A model generated the notes under the pieces. That model was not told the DNA's origin and ran no database searches. It worked only from the letters and a program-made list of their open reading frames with translations. Below, piece by piece: positions 12,181 to 63,235 of a stretch of DNA of 64,000 nucleotides (position 1 is its first letter; the number at the start of each line of letters is the position of its first letter). This DNA is from Leuctra nigra (taxonomy: Eukaryota > Arthropoda > Insecta > Plecoptera > Leuctridae). The position numbers were made by a program, and so were the translations under genes. The stretch spans positions 26,629,705-26,693,704 of the forward strand of contig OW203769.1 in assembly GCA_934045905.1 (NCBI GenBank), read 5' to 3'.

Positions 12181-14431
12181 CTGTACGTTTTGATGCTCAT
12201 TACAAGAGGAGAATTCAAATAAAATAAGAAACGTATCTAGAAGCTGCTTTTATTTGTCTTGAAAATGACCAATTTGCAGATAAGATAATATATAATAATA
12301 TATCAATCAATACTTTTTCATACCAGTGTCACAACATAGTTTATTATATTATTGTGATTATTATGGATTTCATTGCTATGTACCTAGTTACCTACTTACT
12401 TGTTTACAATGTTAATATAATAGTCAATTTGATATCATAATAGTAACTAAATAACATGCCAAAAAGAAGAGACATAAAAAGGTTAATTAATATCAAGATA
12501 GATAATATATATTTCACAAATTAAATCGTATGTAATTATAATTAATATAATATTTCCAAAAGTAGAATTGCATTTTTGTTTTTGAGTCAAAATATTCTAA
12601 ATTTGTATTTACAATACCTAATAAACAAAATAATTGCAAATTACACATTTACTTAATTAATCTACCATTGAACATTAAATCACAAAGAGATTTCTACTTC
12701 CTTCATAGCATCATTATTTTGTACTCAAATAGTAATATTGATATAATAATCATCCATCTAAACACACAACTTTGGTTATAAAAACCACAAACATTTTTCA
12801 TTATCAAAAATCTTAAGAATCCAATCAACATTTTGTCAGGTACTGTCATATCTCGACTAAAGAGGAACTCTTTCCAGTAGGTTCTTGTCCCGAGTCACGA
12901 TATACTTCCTCGTAGTTTCTCGGTCCGAGTCACGATATACTTGCTCGTAGCTTCTCGGTTCGAGTCACGATATACTTGCACATAGTTTCTCGTTCCTAGT
13001 CACGATATACATGCTCATAGCTTCTCGGTCCGAGTCACAATATACTTGCACGTAGTTTCTCGGTCCGAGTCACGATATACTTGCTCATAGCTTCTCGGTC
13101 CGAGTCACGATATACTTGCTCATAGCTTCTCGGCCCGAGTTACGATATACTTGCACGTAGCTTCTCATCCCGAGTCACGATATACTTGCCACGTAGCTTC
13201 TCCCGCTAACAGCAAAAGCTGACATGAGAACGCGACACCAAACTTAAGCACTTGATATTAGCAACGTTGTTAGTTTATTAATGCAAACTTGAAATATATA
13301 TCCCCAACATCTGAACATAGAGGTGTCTACTTCCTGAAAATAACCTCCCAAGTACGAACCTATTCTACGTAATTCTACATCTGAATTCTATAAAAAGCTA
13401 AGCTAAGACAGCTAATAAAGACGTCGAGCAGTAATCACGATCGTCGTTTACAGAATGGAACTAACGCCTAAAATTTATGCTACTTAGTGTATTAATAATG
13501 TATGTCCGACTAATATTAGTCGCTAACTAACTACATATAGGTAGGTATTATTTCCGTTTGTCACATCATTTACCTTTGTAACAATCTATTCAACTAAACA
13601 AAAACAATATTAGAAACGAGGCAATACAATAAGATTATCGCTCTTGAAAAATGACGACCTCATGAGAAAATTGCAAAATCGAATTATCACAGATTCTGAT
13701 TTTTTTTTATCTTGCGAATTGCATTTTGTGAAGATTGAATTCTTGTCTGAATGTACTGCTACACCTAATTAATTAAAGCAATTCGAGTCCAACAAAAACA
13801 TACAAGCAACATGACCAGATTCAATAACAAGTTTCTTTGAAACTAACCAAACGAAACTTTAACAATTTAAGATAAATCTTTTTTACTTGGAAAGTTTCCA
13901 ACACTTTGCAAGCTTCTTCATAGCAATATATTGTACTGTGAATTTATAGTTAATACAGTTTTTAAAATCTAATTCAGTCTATACTCCAAACCAAAAAACT
14001 TTTCAATAGATGTAAAAAATTAATTTTACTTCAGTAAAATCAATCGCCATTATTTCCTTGCGTTCTTATCTTACATACGACTACAAGTGTACAACAATAC
14101 GGCAACCTGACCTTTAAGTTTTCCCGATGGTCCCGAAAACATGCTAATGCCACCTAAGACTTAGCCTAGAATTACCACCTGAATGCTTAATACATACAAG
14201 TAAAAGCCACAACAGCTTAGATTGCGACAGCAAAGATACCCAGTGTCTTAAAAGTAAAATGATGTGTCCATGTAGGCCTACTGAGACAGATTCTACAACA
14301 AAGCATTCTAACACTTCTAACATTTTAGCGTTCTAAATCTGTGCAAACATTTCAATTCGAACACACAATCCATTGTCAAGAGTGTAGTCACTACGTAAAA
14401 ACATCGTCAATAACTTGGTGCCTGTGACCAT
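12181..14431. other. AT-rich intergenic sequence around the 35-bp array
   Basis: Apart from the tandem array (12891-13204), no coding or repeat signal is evident. Confidence 0.5.
12891..13204. repeat. Nine-copy 35-bp tandem array
   Basis: The unit begins CGAGTCACGATATACTTGCT and ends CGTAGCTTCTCGGTC. Nine copies differ by a few substitutions, and the last has a one-base insertion (CTTGCCACG). No flanking coding sequence; the units touch without spacers. Confidence 0.95.
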
Positions 14432-15210
14432 AATAATAATAATAATAATTCTTTATTTAGCGCAAGCGCTATCTTTCACAAATCAGTACAATACAAAGAT
14501 ACATAAAGATACACAATAAAGACACAAACCAAAGAATTAACACACTAAAAACATAGAATAATCTAATTAGGATGTCAACATAAATGTTTCCGTCATTATA
14601 ATTTCTAAAAGTTTGCTTTTAAATATGCTAAGACTCCTCACACTTTTAACATTAAGTGGAAGAGCATTAAAAGAACGAATCCCAAGATAAAATAAAGATT
14701 TGGCCGATGATTGTTTATGAACATGGTTTAGAAAAAAATTATTATGCGCTCTCGTGTAATGCTGATGGACATTTTCAACTTTTTCAGTGTTTGTAAAATA
14801 TGCAGGTAGAAGACCATTTTGAAGTTTGTAAATAAAACACATGCCTTGAAAATACACATAATCCTTAATCCTTAGCCAATTTAGAGATTTTAACATAGTA
14901 TTTACAGGTGTATATCTACTACATTTCAGAATAATCCTCATGCCTCTATTTTGTAGAATCTGTAGTCTTTCAATATCTGTATTAAATGCCTGATACAATA
15001 AAATCATACAAAAGGTAAGGTGTGGTTTAATAATAGTGTTATATATACATAGTTTTGTGGCTACTGTCAGGTGCTGACCTATCCTACTAAGGTAGCTAAG
15101 TTTTTTTCTGATTTTGTTCTCTATGTACAGTATATGTTGTTTAAAACTTAGATTTACATCCAACAACATACCTAAGTATTTGAATGATTTAACACATTTA
15201 ACACATCACT
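14432..15210 (-). mobile_element. 5'-truncated non-LTR retrotransposon, end of reverse transcriptase
   Basis: A minus-strand frame of about 210 codons (stop at 14567) starts with the RT motif KSFKYLGMLLDVNLSF and continues with HLTVATKLCIYNTIIKPHL, LQILQNRGMRIIL and PLNVKSVRSLSIFKSKL, typical of the RT thumb and C-terminus of CR1/Jockey-type elements. The 3' end after the stop finishes in an (ATT)n tail at 14432-14452. Upstream, stops at about 15200 mark the 5' truncation. It lies about 0.7 kb downstream of the FAM13 stop. Confidence 0.85.
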
Positions 15211-15911
15211 ACGGTACTGATGACACCTCAAAAGATTCCGCTACTTGGATTGGTGGGTGCCAAAACAATTGTCTCACAACTAAAACGTTTCTATTCTTAA
15301 TCTTTGTAATTTCCGGCGAGTACAAAAGCCAACGGCAGTGTGAGTACGAGAGTAGAAACTTTGAAATGATGACTGAAATCTCAAAGAGGCACTTAGAAAC
15401 TTAACGTTATTGAAAATTGACCGTAGAAAAGACGGAATATCCTGAAAGAAACGACGGGACCGATTGAAGGAATCCGCTGACAAACTTGGGGAGATACCTG
15501 GATTGTTTATCGATATGACGTCATCACTTCAAATCAACGCAATAAATATTAAATATAGATTTAAAATCATCTTGAGGAGTTTGTGTAGTCTGCACGACGC
15601 CCGCCACATCACAGCGACGAGTTCGAGCTCATACACTCGGGTCTTACAAACTTATGTCCAATATCGGTGGTATATAATGAAATATTAATAGATTGTCGTG
15701 ATGAAAAGTCTCGACATTTGTTTGCCATATGGCCAACGTACCAAAAAGACATGAACGTCCACTCTGTTGGCTGAGTAGCCGAAAGTTCAGAATTACCTTT
15801 GAGCTTCAAGCGTTTATCCTTTACTAGGTCATGAAAACCAACAAAAAAAATATTTTCACCAAACTACAACCAGAAACACACTAATCTGAAGAGTCGGTCT
15901 TCTCCTGTCGG
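15211..15911 (-). other. Probable FAM13 3' UTR and downstream sequence
   Basis: Follows the TAG at 15912 on the minus strand. No canonical AATAAA was located with confidence, so the transcript end is unknown. Confidence 0.4.
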
Positions 15912-54886
<38,975 letters not shown>

Positions 54887-55979
54887 CTGCAGAACAAACA
54901 GACAAGTTCCAGTTCAAAACGATAATCACTCTCTTAAGGGGGTTCCAGGGTTACGGCATAGGAATGAGAATTTGCTGTAATTCACACCAAAGATTAATGA
55001 AACCATATTATATACAACTAGCAAAAAATATTTGCCCCTTACGGTCTCATATAATTAGATATTCTTGATTGAAGATCATCTTTTCCCCCATAAGATAACA
55101 CAGGGAGACATGAAATCGTCCTGGAAAATTGGCCTTAAATTGCTCCTAAAACCGCAAGAGGAATGACAAATTATTGAAAATAGTCTCAAATTTAAGATAA
55201 TAATTTTTAGAATAAGACTGCCGTTTGAAAATATGGGGTCACGGGCCAAATAAGAAAGAAAATGTGTACAATGTGTGAAATTTGCCATAAATCTGGCAAC
55301 ATTGCACTACAAATATGAATTATTTTGGGATAGTTTAATTGGAACTTCAATTAAAAACATATAATTGGAGCGTACGGTAAGATATAATTGTTTTATGCTG
55401 TTGTTTGAGGTATTATTTCATCAGAGATTTGTATGAATTACTGCGAATTCTAAGCACCATGGCTGGAGCAGTGAGACCACTTTAATGTCTGTCACAATCC
55501 AACACCTTTCGAACAATCTAAAACAAATTGCACATTACCCTTGAGCACCCTGCGCACATCGTGGGCAACACGAGGCGGTTAACAACTCAACATTTTAGTT
55601 ACCTATAAACCTGATTTTTTTTATTTTCTATATATTTATTTATGTTTTTTTATTATTTTTGATATTTGCTAATGATTGTTTTCACTTTTTTATTATTTTT
55701 GTTAGCGATATTTTTTTTTCTTATTTTTAAAATGGTTTTTTAATTTTTCTAAAATTTTACATGTTTGTTATTTTTTTTTTTTTTTTTTTTAACTTTTTGA
55801 ACATATTTAATTTTTGTTGATTTTTTATAATTTTTAAGTATTTTTTTTTTGTTTTCTCTAATTTTTTTGATTCGATTTTTTTGATTTTTATTTACATTCT
55901 TGATATTTTTTATTGAGCGAGCGAAGCGAGCGTCTCCTTTTGGCTCTTTTGGCACGGACCTGTTTTTTTTTTTTTTTAT

Positions 55980-56620
55980 GTAACTTTTCCGTTGGGTGAG
56001 GCTATACAGGTCAGAGTTTTTCTTCAATCGAGCTGAAATTTTGCACACATGTAGAGACAACCTTTTCTGTTTGCAGACCCAAATTTTTTTGAAATCCATT
56101 CATTGGTTAAAATTTAAATAAACATCTCCTGATGGTTGGTTGAAAAATGAAAATGGTCTTCGATATCTGATCAAACTCATATTTTGGCTATACAGGTCAG
56201 AGTTTTTCTTTGATCGAGCTGAAATTTTGCGCACATGTAAAACCAACCTTCTCTGTTTGCAGGCCCTAATTTTTTATGAAATCCATTTATTGGTTAAAAT
56301 TTAAATAAATATCTCCCCTGATAATATCATCCTGATAGGCTGAAAAATGAAAACGGTCTTCGATAATTCTGATCAAACTCATATTTTGCATGATCATTAA
56401 GACCAACATTGTCTCTTATTTTACAAAATTTCATCCCTATCAGTTAAGAACGTATGAACTTATTAACATTTTTAATATCTGTCAGTATTGAAGTATCGAA
56501 AGTAATGTTTTCCAGTGCCAATTGAATTGATTCTGATTTGCTTTATGAACCAGGGTGCTTAGATGCTATTTTAAAGTTTTGATGAAAAGCATTATTATAC
56601 TTTTATGTTGATATCATATT
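55980..56620. repeat. Dispersed repeat, copy 2, with internal duplication
   Basis: This copy of the 48.9 kb repeat has its first part duplicated: GGCTATACAGGTCAGAGTTT and GAGCTGAAATTTTGC appear near 56.0 and again near 56.19 kb, each followed by GTTAAAATTTAAATAA and the GGTCTTCGATA word. The upstream 350 bp (55.62-55.98 kb) is extremely T-rich. Confidence 0.8.
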
Positions 56621-57197
56621 TCAATTCAATATGGATGTATAATATGTTTTCTGTGCGTGTGTACGCATTTCCGGTTCGAGAATTTGCACGTACCCGTGCT
56701 CGCTCATCAACGCGTTACACTGAGCGTTTTCCTAGTTTTATATGATTTTGTTGTGATCTTTGTGATTTTTTTCAACCACAATTACTACACCTTTGTACAC
56801 CTACTCCCGAATAAGCCACTAACTCCAAAGCATACACTGCCATACAGTTTGAAAAATAGCGTTCTACTTGTACAATATTGTGTTGTATTCATGCTTACGG
56901 ATAGCGGAGGCTCTGGGGATTGGAAGTGAAATCAGAACCGTCATGCCATGGAGTTGTAGTGTACAGCTCCATGGTCATGCGATCCGGCGACACCAGGGAC
57001 GTGAATAATAAACAAATGGACGACACTGACTGACCTGTTGCCGATGAGCGATCGGGAACATAGGAACAGAGGGTGATGGAACAAGACGTCTGGACAGAAG
57101 CAGAGACGCAGGAGGTGCGTCGGCAATGAGGGATGTTTTGTCTGGAATAGAGTTACATGATTCTGGAATAAGGGAAGAGCATCCCGAGAATAGGGTA

Positions 57198-58167
57198 GGG
57201 GAAAGCGGTATATAGTGGGTCACGGGGGTTTTCTGACAACCGATTGGAGAAAAAAAAATTATATTCTATGTTCATTTCATCCCATTTGGGATCATACAAT
57301 CGTGTTTTAGTTAAACCGTTCCATTGAAGAAATTGGTGTAACACTACCTTGCTAAGATTTTTCTTTTATTATGCAGCTTTGTGTTTTCACTATTTGTTGA
57401 ATATCTTCATTATTAGACAAAACTTTTCACTTTTAAAAGTTAAGTCATGTAGATCTAAGTTTTAGGCAATGATTAGGCTCGAGTTTCAGACCTCATGTGT
57501 GCCAACATAAGAAAAAAGAAAATTGAAAGTAGTTTAGGTCTAGCGGTCTATACTGGGTCACTTCACTATGGTCTATAGTGGGTCACCATTTAACATTGAC
57601 CCACTATAGACCACCGACCCACTATATACCATCTTGTAAAACCTAAACAATAAAATGTTATGAAATAATTTAATATTGAACCAAATGATTAAATTATAAG
57701 AATATTAAAGTAATATAATGATCTTATTTAATATAATTACTGATTTTGATGATTAATTATTGAAATCTCAATATTCATATTTTTTTCCTTTTTCTTGAGC
57801 AATTTGCTGTTTGACATGCTCATAATGACAATCAAATGTTTTTTGACATCTTGTAGTAACATTCTCTAATTTTTTTTTTATGTAGGTACCTATTTTAAGT
57901 CCATTCCTACATAAAATCCTTCATGACCCGGTATGTACCATATAGCGACCCGCTATAGACCAGGGGGTCGGTATATAGCGGGTCGATGGTCTATAGCGGG
58001 TCACTCCAAATTTTGTGAACACCATTTGAAAAAAAATTATTAAATAAATATGTTATGGTGCACAATCATCTAATCAATGGCTCCACAAAAATGTTTTAAA
58101 AAATATGCTTAAATGAGAGAATGAGAGCAAAAATGCTTTTTCCGACCCACTATGTACCGCTTTCCCC
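57198..58167. mobile_element. TIR element with repeated TATAGYGGGTC sites
   Basis: GGGGAAAGCGGTATATAGTG at the left is inverted as CACTATGTACCGCTTTCCCC at the right, with TA on both sides. GACCCRCTATA or its complement occurs about ten times, clustered near 57.21, 57.55-57.63, 57.93-58.01 and 58.15 kb. No long frame. The clustering resembles subterminal transposase-binding sites (inference). Confidence 0.85.
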
Positions 58168-59441
58168 TACTACTATTGTGTTTGTTATGTGCAAATGCCT
58201 TTACGGAAAAATTCTTCGTTTACATCCAAAATTATAAAATAATTATAGACCTAAATAACTATACTACAACCTACTACATTTTTGTGAATATTTAACATCT
58301 GTGTGTATTTTTCTGGCGAGTGTAGCTGTACAATTTTGTCGAAACGTTGAAATAAAAGAGATAATAACCTACATTTGAACTAATTGTTTTTATTCCAAAA
58401 GAACATCTGAACAATCTGAAGGAGAAGAATTGAAAGTATCGATCTGTGAATATTTTACTATTTGCACGGTGAAAATTATAAATTTTACAACTATTCGTCG
58501 GTATTCTGTCACCATTTGGTTTCGAATTTAGAACAAATCGTAAGTTCCGTTTTCACAGGTCGATTTAACTGATCGTTCCCATCCACGGTTCCCATCCATA
58601 AGTTGGTCCTTGGTTAACAGTGTATTTATTCCAATAAGCTTTTAACTTGATTTATTCACATGGAAATATTATTAGAGCTTTGAGTTGGTGAAATTGCTGA
58701 ACCATGATGAATACTTCTACTCGCAAACGTATCACAAAATATATCAATTTGATTTGAACAAGTCGGTGGCTGTGCGGTTGTTCCCAAGCAGATGATTTCA
58801 AATCAAGACCTGCTAATTTATGTAGAGTATTATTTAAAACTTTTTCTTGGAGAATGATAAAATTAATTTCGGACACTCTGAAGAAAAGTAGGTACTGCCA
58901 AAGTCCAAAACAGAATGCATAAAAACAGCTCTGTCGCAATTCTCAGCAAAACAGCAAGTCGCATTTTGCCCAAAAGTGAGCCAAAATATGTAGGTACGTA
59001 TCTAATTATTTTCATGAAGTACCGTTTCGGCTCACAATGGGCTGTTTCAGGTAAAATGTAATTCAAAATACACTGGACCTGTTTTTTATGCACACTGTTT
59101 TAGTTAGTTACCTAGGTACTTAGATACTTGCAAAAAAAATGAATTTACTGGCAAACGTCAAAATGTTTGAGAGAATTTCTAGATTTGAATGCGATTTCCA
59201 CGTACCTAACCTTCTTGTGAAAGAAAGGGGGGGGGGGGGGGGAATTGACGCAGCACGCCGCATAAAAAAGTTTAAAAAATATAACCCCATTCAAATCAAT
59301 TCTGTACCTCAGTGGTAGAAGGGCGAAAGTCCAATTTCTCGCTTTGCGTTGCACACTATTGTAATGATGCAATCAACGTTCAAATTTCATTTACCATTTG
59401 ACTAAATGTCAACAAATCGCTTCTATTCAAGTAGTATCTTG

Positions 59442-59553
59442 TAAGTCACAAATATTTTGAACAGAAACACTGGTATTGTCAAATATAAAATAAAAAAAAA
59501 AAAAAAAAAAATAAAAAATAAAAAATAAAAAAAAAAAAATAAAAAAAAAAAAA

Positions 59554-59590
<37 letters not shown>

Positions 59591-59660
59591 AAAAATAAAA
59601 AAAAAAAAAAAAATGGTATTTGACAATACCAGTGTTTCTGTTCAAAATATTTGTGACTTA
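59442..59660. repeat. Perfect 44-bp inverted repeat around an A-rich core
   Basis: TAAGTCACAAATATTTTGAA and 24 further bases (59442-59485) are exactly complementary to 59617-59660. The 131-bp centre is nearly pure A with scattered T. Arms without a mismatch suggest either recent origin or a foldback artefact of sequencing or assembly. Confidence 0.9.
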
Positions 59661-60502
59661 CTAGTTGGTTCCTGGTATATTATCTTCTTCTTTCTTTTAT
59701 TAAGTAGTATCTTACTGACTCATGTCACCATTACAAATATGATTGGATGTTCGCACGAATACTGGTTTATGAGCTCACCTCAGAATCTTTGAAATTGACT
59801 TCCGCCCTTCTATCTCTGAACTAATCCCTTCTTTCATACCTTCTCAACTTCCTCATGAGTCTGCGAAAGAGCGAGTTGCATTGGTAATCGTCACGTATCA
59901 AGTTCTTACAATAGACGAACAATAGGCAATCAAACAATGACACAGTACAGGCCAACAATCCTTGAACTAACAATAATATTGCAGGCACCAAGGATAAATC
60001 TCATGTCCACGGTTAAACTTTAAAAATCACGGTCAATGACTTCAATAAAAACAATTATAGGTAAATAATATGTTCAGCACAGCACGTAAATTGTACATTC
60101 AATTGTCCCTACAATACAACAATGCGCACTGAGGTTGCGTTAAAAAGTTAATATTCTTTCCGTTTTCGAAGGGTAGTATTTACGTACGTTCGAGTGCTAT
60201 ATTCAGACTTACGAGAAGTGAGACCAACGAATGTATCAATTCTATAGAGTAAGGCATGCTATTTGACATAACCGATCTAGCCTACACGTGGCAAGCACAT
60301 GGCATGCTCACGCAGTTCACTTATCATCACTTTCACTCTTCTTACAGCTGCTTTCTGACCTCATGTGTGGCGGGAAATTCAAATCGACTGGTAGTGTTCC
60401 ACAGTTAGTGATGCCCAGCGGGAATATTCCCGAGGAAATTTGGGGAATATTCCCCAAATCGGGAATTTACTTTTTCATTATTAAAATTAAAATATATATA
60501 TG

Positions 60503-61452
60503 CAGGCGCGTAGGAAGGGGGGGGGAGTGGGGGTCAATGACCCCCCCACTTTTCATCTTGACACCCCCAGATATAACCCCCAGATACACACAAATTTTGA
60601 TAAAGAGATCCAAAAATGCACATATTTGAATTCAACCTCATAATTTATGAGGTTGAATTCTCAAAATTTTCCTAAGTTTTGCAAAGCTAATTGAACAGAG
60701 GTATTATCCAATTAGACAATAACTCATTTGTCCAACAAGATCATCCTCATGAATACAATTTAATAATTACACGTTAAACTATGATACCGAATAAGCACCG
60801 TTTTCAAAGCAATTCCAAAATCTATTCATAATCGATTATCTTTAGGGATTTTATCGAATAACAAAATTTACAGATTATAATGCATTTTGTCAAAGTTTCC
60901 CAAGAATATTGCATATCACAAATTTTAAATATCTTTGAAAACGATGCCAAAATAGCTTCAAATTCGATTCTTTTGCATCAAAAACTCAAAAAATTCCCTG
61001 CGGGGCCAATGGGGATTCTATAAAAACAAATAGTTACAGTTATATTACATTTGTATTAAGTTTCCACAGAATATTGCATTTCATTCATTTTAAATTTCTT
61101 TGAAAAGTATGCTAAAATAAATAGCTTTAAGCTCGATTATTTTGTATCAATAACCCAAAAAATTCCCTGCGGGGCCAATAATGGGTATTAAAAACAAATA
61201 GCTACAAATTTTATTACATTTCTTAAAGTTTCCACAGAATATTGCATTTCACACATTGTAAATTTCTTTGAAAAATATACAAAAATAGCTTCAAATTCGA
61301 TTCTTTTGTATCAAAAATTCAAAAAAGGCCCTGCGGGGCAATTTGGGTTGCGGGCTTCCCAGACCCCATTGTAACGACGACTACTTTTCCTCACATTCAT
61401 TGATCCCCATAATTTTGACCCCCCCACTCAAAATGAAGTTCCTACGCGCCTG
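60503..61452. mobile_element. Nested hAT 1, CAGGCGCGTAGGAA termini
   Basis: The perfect 14-bp TIR CAGGCGCGTAGGAA / TTCCTACGCGCCTG is flanked by the perfect TSD TATATATG (60495-60502, 61453-61460). The interior has three tandem copies of a unit of about 165 bp, each ending CCCTGCGGGG (60996, 61165, 61329). Confidence 0.95.
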
Positions 61453-61531
61453 TATATATGTACTTTTTTTGTGGTATCCATTACCTCTTAGTATTCTCTA
61501 TTTTGTCATTTATCTTCTTGTTATCTTATGA

Positions 61532-61825
61532 CAGGGGTCGGTAACCTTTTTTGGTGACGGAGCCAATTTCCGAAAAATTTATAAATTAGATAGGTAACTA
61601 ATAATGCGAGCCGCAGCAGGCAATCAAATAAAATACACCAAAAATAATCAATTGAAGTACTAGTTTTTTCTGCTATTTTGACGAAGCCTCCCCCCCCCCC
61701 CTCCCTCTTGATGTTGCCCCGCAGGGCGTTTATTCGAATTTTCAAATATTTCGATTCCAGATCTTTATATAAATTATAAAGAGCCATTCAAAACCCACCA
61801 AGGAGCCGCAGGTTGCCAACCCCTG
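61532..61825. mobile_element. Nested hAT 2, CAGGGGTCGGTAACC termini
   Basis: The left end CAGGGGTCGGTAACC and right end GGTTGCCAACCCCTG form a TIR with one mismatch. The perfect TSD is TCTTATGA (61524-61531, 61826-61833). The GGAGCCGCAGGTTGCCAACC end is typical of widespread Charlie-like hATs. The interior includes GCCCCGCAGGGC at 61716. Confidence 0.95.
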
Positions 61826-62640
61826 TCTTATGACATCTCAAAACATAAACATGTTTTAATAATGTTTTCTCTTAATGTTTACTCATCCCTGTTGTAAAAT
61901 CCCAATAAATTCCCGGTTTGGGGAATATTCCCGAAAAAATAAATTCCCTGGAATATTACATCACTATCCACAGTAGACCCGGTACAAACTAGGTAAATAA
62001 TTAAGTGTCCCCAGATAAAGTAACATTCCCAAAAGCTCAGACATTTAATTACTATTTTATTTATCGATTTTAAATTCGCAATTTATTGTCTAGCTAGATC
62101 TTAAAAAAATCTAATGTCGAATTATACAATATCATGCCATTGGTATTTTTTTTAACAATATTCTGATTTTTTTATGAGAGTCCACTTCTGAAAAATATAA
62201 TCAAGATCTAAATAGCTTTTGGCAAGATTGTTCAGCAGGGTAGGTATCAATGTATCAGATCGTCCACCCTCTTGTATGGATCGATAGTGAAAAATATCCG
62301 GTTTAGGTAGGTACACACATTGAAAGTATCGGACAACAAAAAATCACAAGAAAATCATATAAAAATAACTAATTACTCCACTAAAGTGAGAATGGTACAC
62401 GGATATACTCACAATGCAGTCCTTAGCAATATTCCACAGCTTTCAAGGTTGTGGACACGAAGCTGTGATCAGCCGTTCTTCACCAAACAACTCCACAACA
62501 AACACTTGACGACGAACTAACTACACTAAAAACACTGTCTCGAGATAATAGAATACAAAAAGCACTCGTCACTTTCCGCCCAACAGGCTAAAAACGCGCA
62601 CTACGCTACGGCACAAGTCCATTGTCCGCGAGGGTGTCAG

Positions 62641-62671
62641 CGAGAGAGAGTGAGAGAGAGAGAGAGAGAGG
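62641..62671. repeat. GA microsatellite
   Basis: An imperfect (GA)n run of about 30 bp, in the predicted 3' UTR of the neighbouring minus-strand exon at 62.75-62.87 kb. Confidence 0.9.
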
Positions 62672-62744
62672 GTGTGGATGATGACGGGGACGTGGATGGG
62701 GCGGTCACGGGGTCGTCATGTCGCGGTCGCGGCACATGGTGGCA

Positions 62745-62869
62745 CTACGGCTGCTTGAGGAAGTGCGTCGCCACCAGACGTAGGTTCAGCATGGAAGCGC
62801 CGACGACGCCGGTTACGAGCTCAGCGTCGCGCCGGGGACGCCGCGGCCACGACGTCGGTCAACACGAGT
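62745..62869 (-). pseudogene. Terminal exon of an unidentified neighbouring gene, apparent frameshift
   Basis: A strong acceptor (TCTGTCTCTGTGCCTCCAG on the minus strand) ends at 62870. The sequence after it is strikingly GC-rich, like the other exons here. From 62868 to about 62830 one frame reads LVLTDVVAAASPAR with almost every third position G or C. That frame then hits a stop, but the next frame continues DAELVTGVVGASMLNLRLVA and THFLKQP to a TAG at 62745-62747, again with high GC3. The two frames join if two bases are missing near 62827-62835. This is either an assembly error or real decay. I do not recognise the protein. It would be the 3' end of a gene lying upstream of FAM13 in the same orientation and mostly outside the window. 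Confidence 0.45.
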
Positions 62870-62918
62870 CTGGAGGCACAGAGACAGATTCGGATTAGAG
62901 AGACGTGGTGAAACACAC

Positions 62919-63002
62919 TGAGAACCTAGCTGAGAACCTAGCTGAGAACCTAGCTGAGAACCTAGCTGAGAACCTAGCTGAGAACCTAGCTGAGAACCTA
63001 GC
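62919..63002. repeat. Seven exact copies of a 12-bp repeat
   Basis: TGAGAACCTAGC is repeated seven times without a difference. It lies about 50 bp upstream (on the minus strand) of the acceptor at 62870. Confidence 0.97.
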
Positions 63003-63012
63003 TATAAGAGCC

Positions 63013-63235
63013 TATGTACACTTGGCCAAACAAAACTTGAACGTTCAATAAATCTGATAGGCTGATAAATGTAAGATCGCACCATCAGAAGTCAGTCTAA
63101 GCGATCTCATTGTCTCACTCTAGTAGGTGACCTCTCATTTCAATGATAATAACAAGCTTTGATTGGTTATGGGACATGACCAGCAGTCATTCAAATTTGG
63201 TCAATGTTCAAGTTTTGTATGTCCGAGTGTACATA
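63013..63235. mobile_element. MITE, second copy of the 31.97 kb family
   Basis: The ends TATGTACACTTGGCC and CCGAGTGTACATA, with subterminal AACAAAACTTGAAC and GTTCAAGTTTTGT, are inverted. The interior AGTAGGTGACCTCTCATTTC, AATGATAATAACAAG matches the 31972-32182 element. Further short TACACTCG palindromes follow to 63280. Confidence 0.85.

Larger units (their letters stand above)
60406..61966. mobile_element. Outer hAT element carrying two nested hATs
   Basis: The left end TAGTGATGCCCAGCGGGAAT and right end GGAATATTACATCACTA are flanked by the perfect 8-bp TSD TCCACAGT (60398-60405, 61967-61974). GGGAATATTCCC occurs near both ends. Without the nested elements and their TSDs it is about 300 bp. 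Confidence 0.92.
54887..62744 (-). other. Region 5' of the first resolved FAM13 exon
   Basis: Should hold the missing FAM13 first exon(s) and promoter, but no GC-rich coding-like island was found here. It is filled by the 56 kb repeat, the TATAGYGGGTC element, the A-rich hairpin and the hAT nest. 58.17-59.44 kb shows nothing recognisable. Confidence 0.5.

Noticed and set aside
55749..56099. 116-codon Lys/Asn-rich minus-strand frame
   Set aside because: It is a translation of a T-rich tract joined to a dispersed repeat; composition explains the open length.
59423..59645. Poly-Phe open frames
   Set aside because: They read through the A-rich core of the hairpin repeat; pure low complexity.
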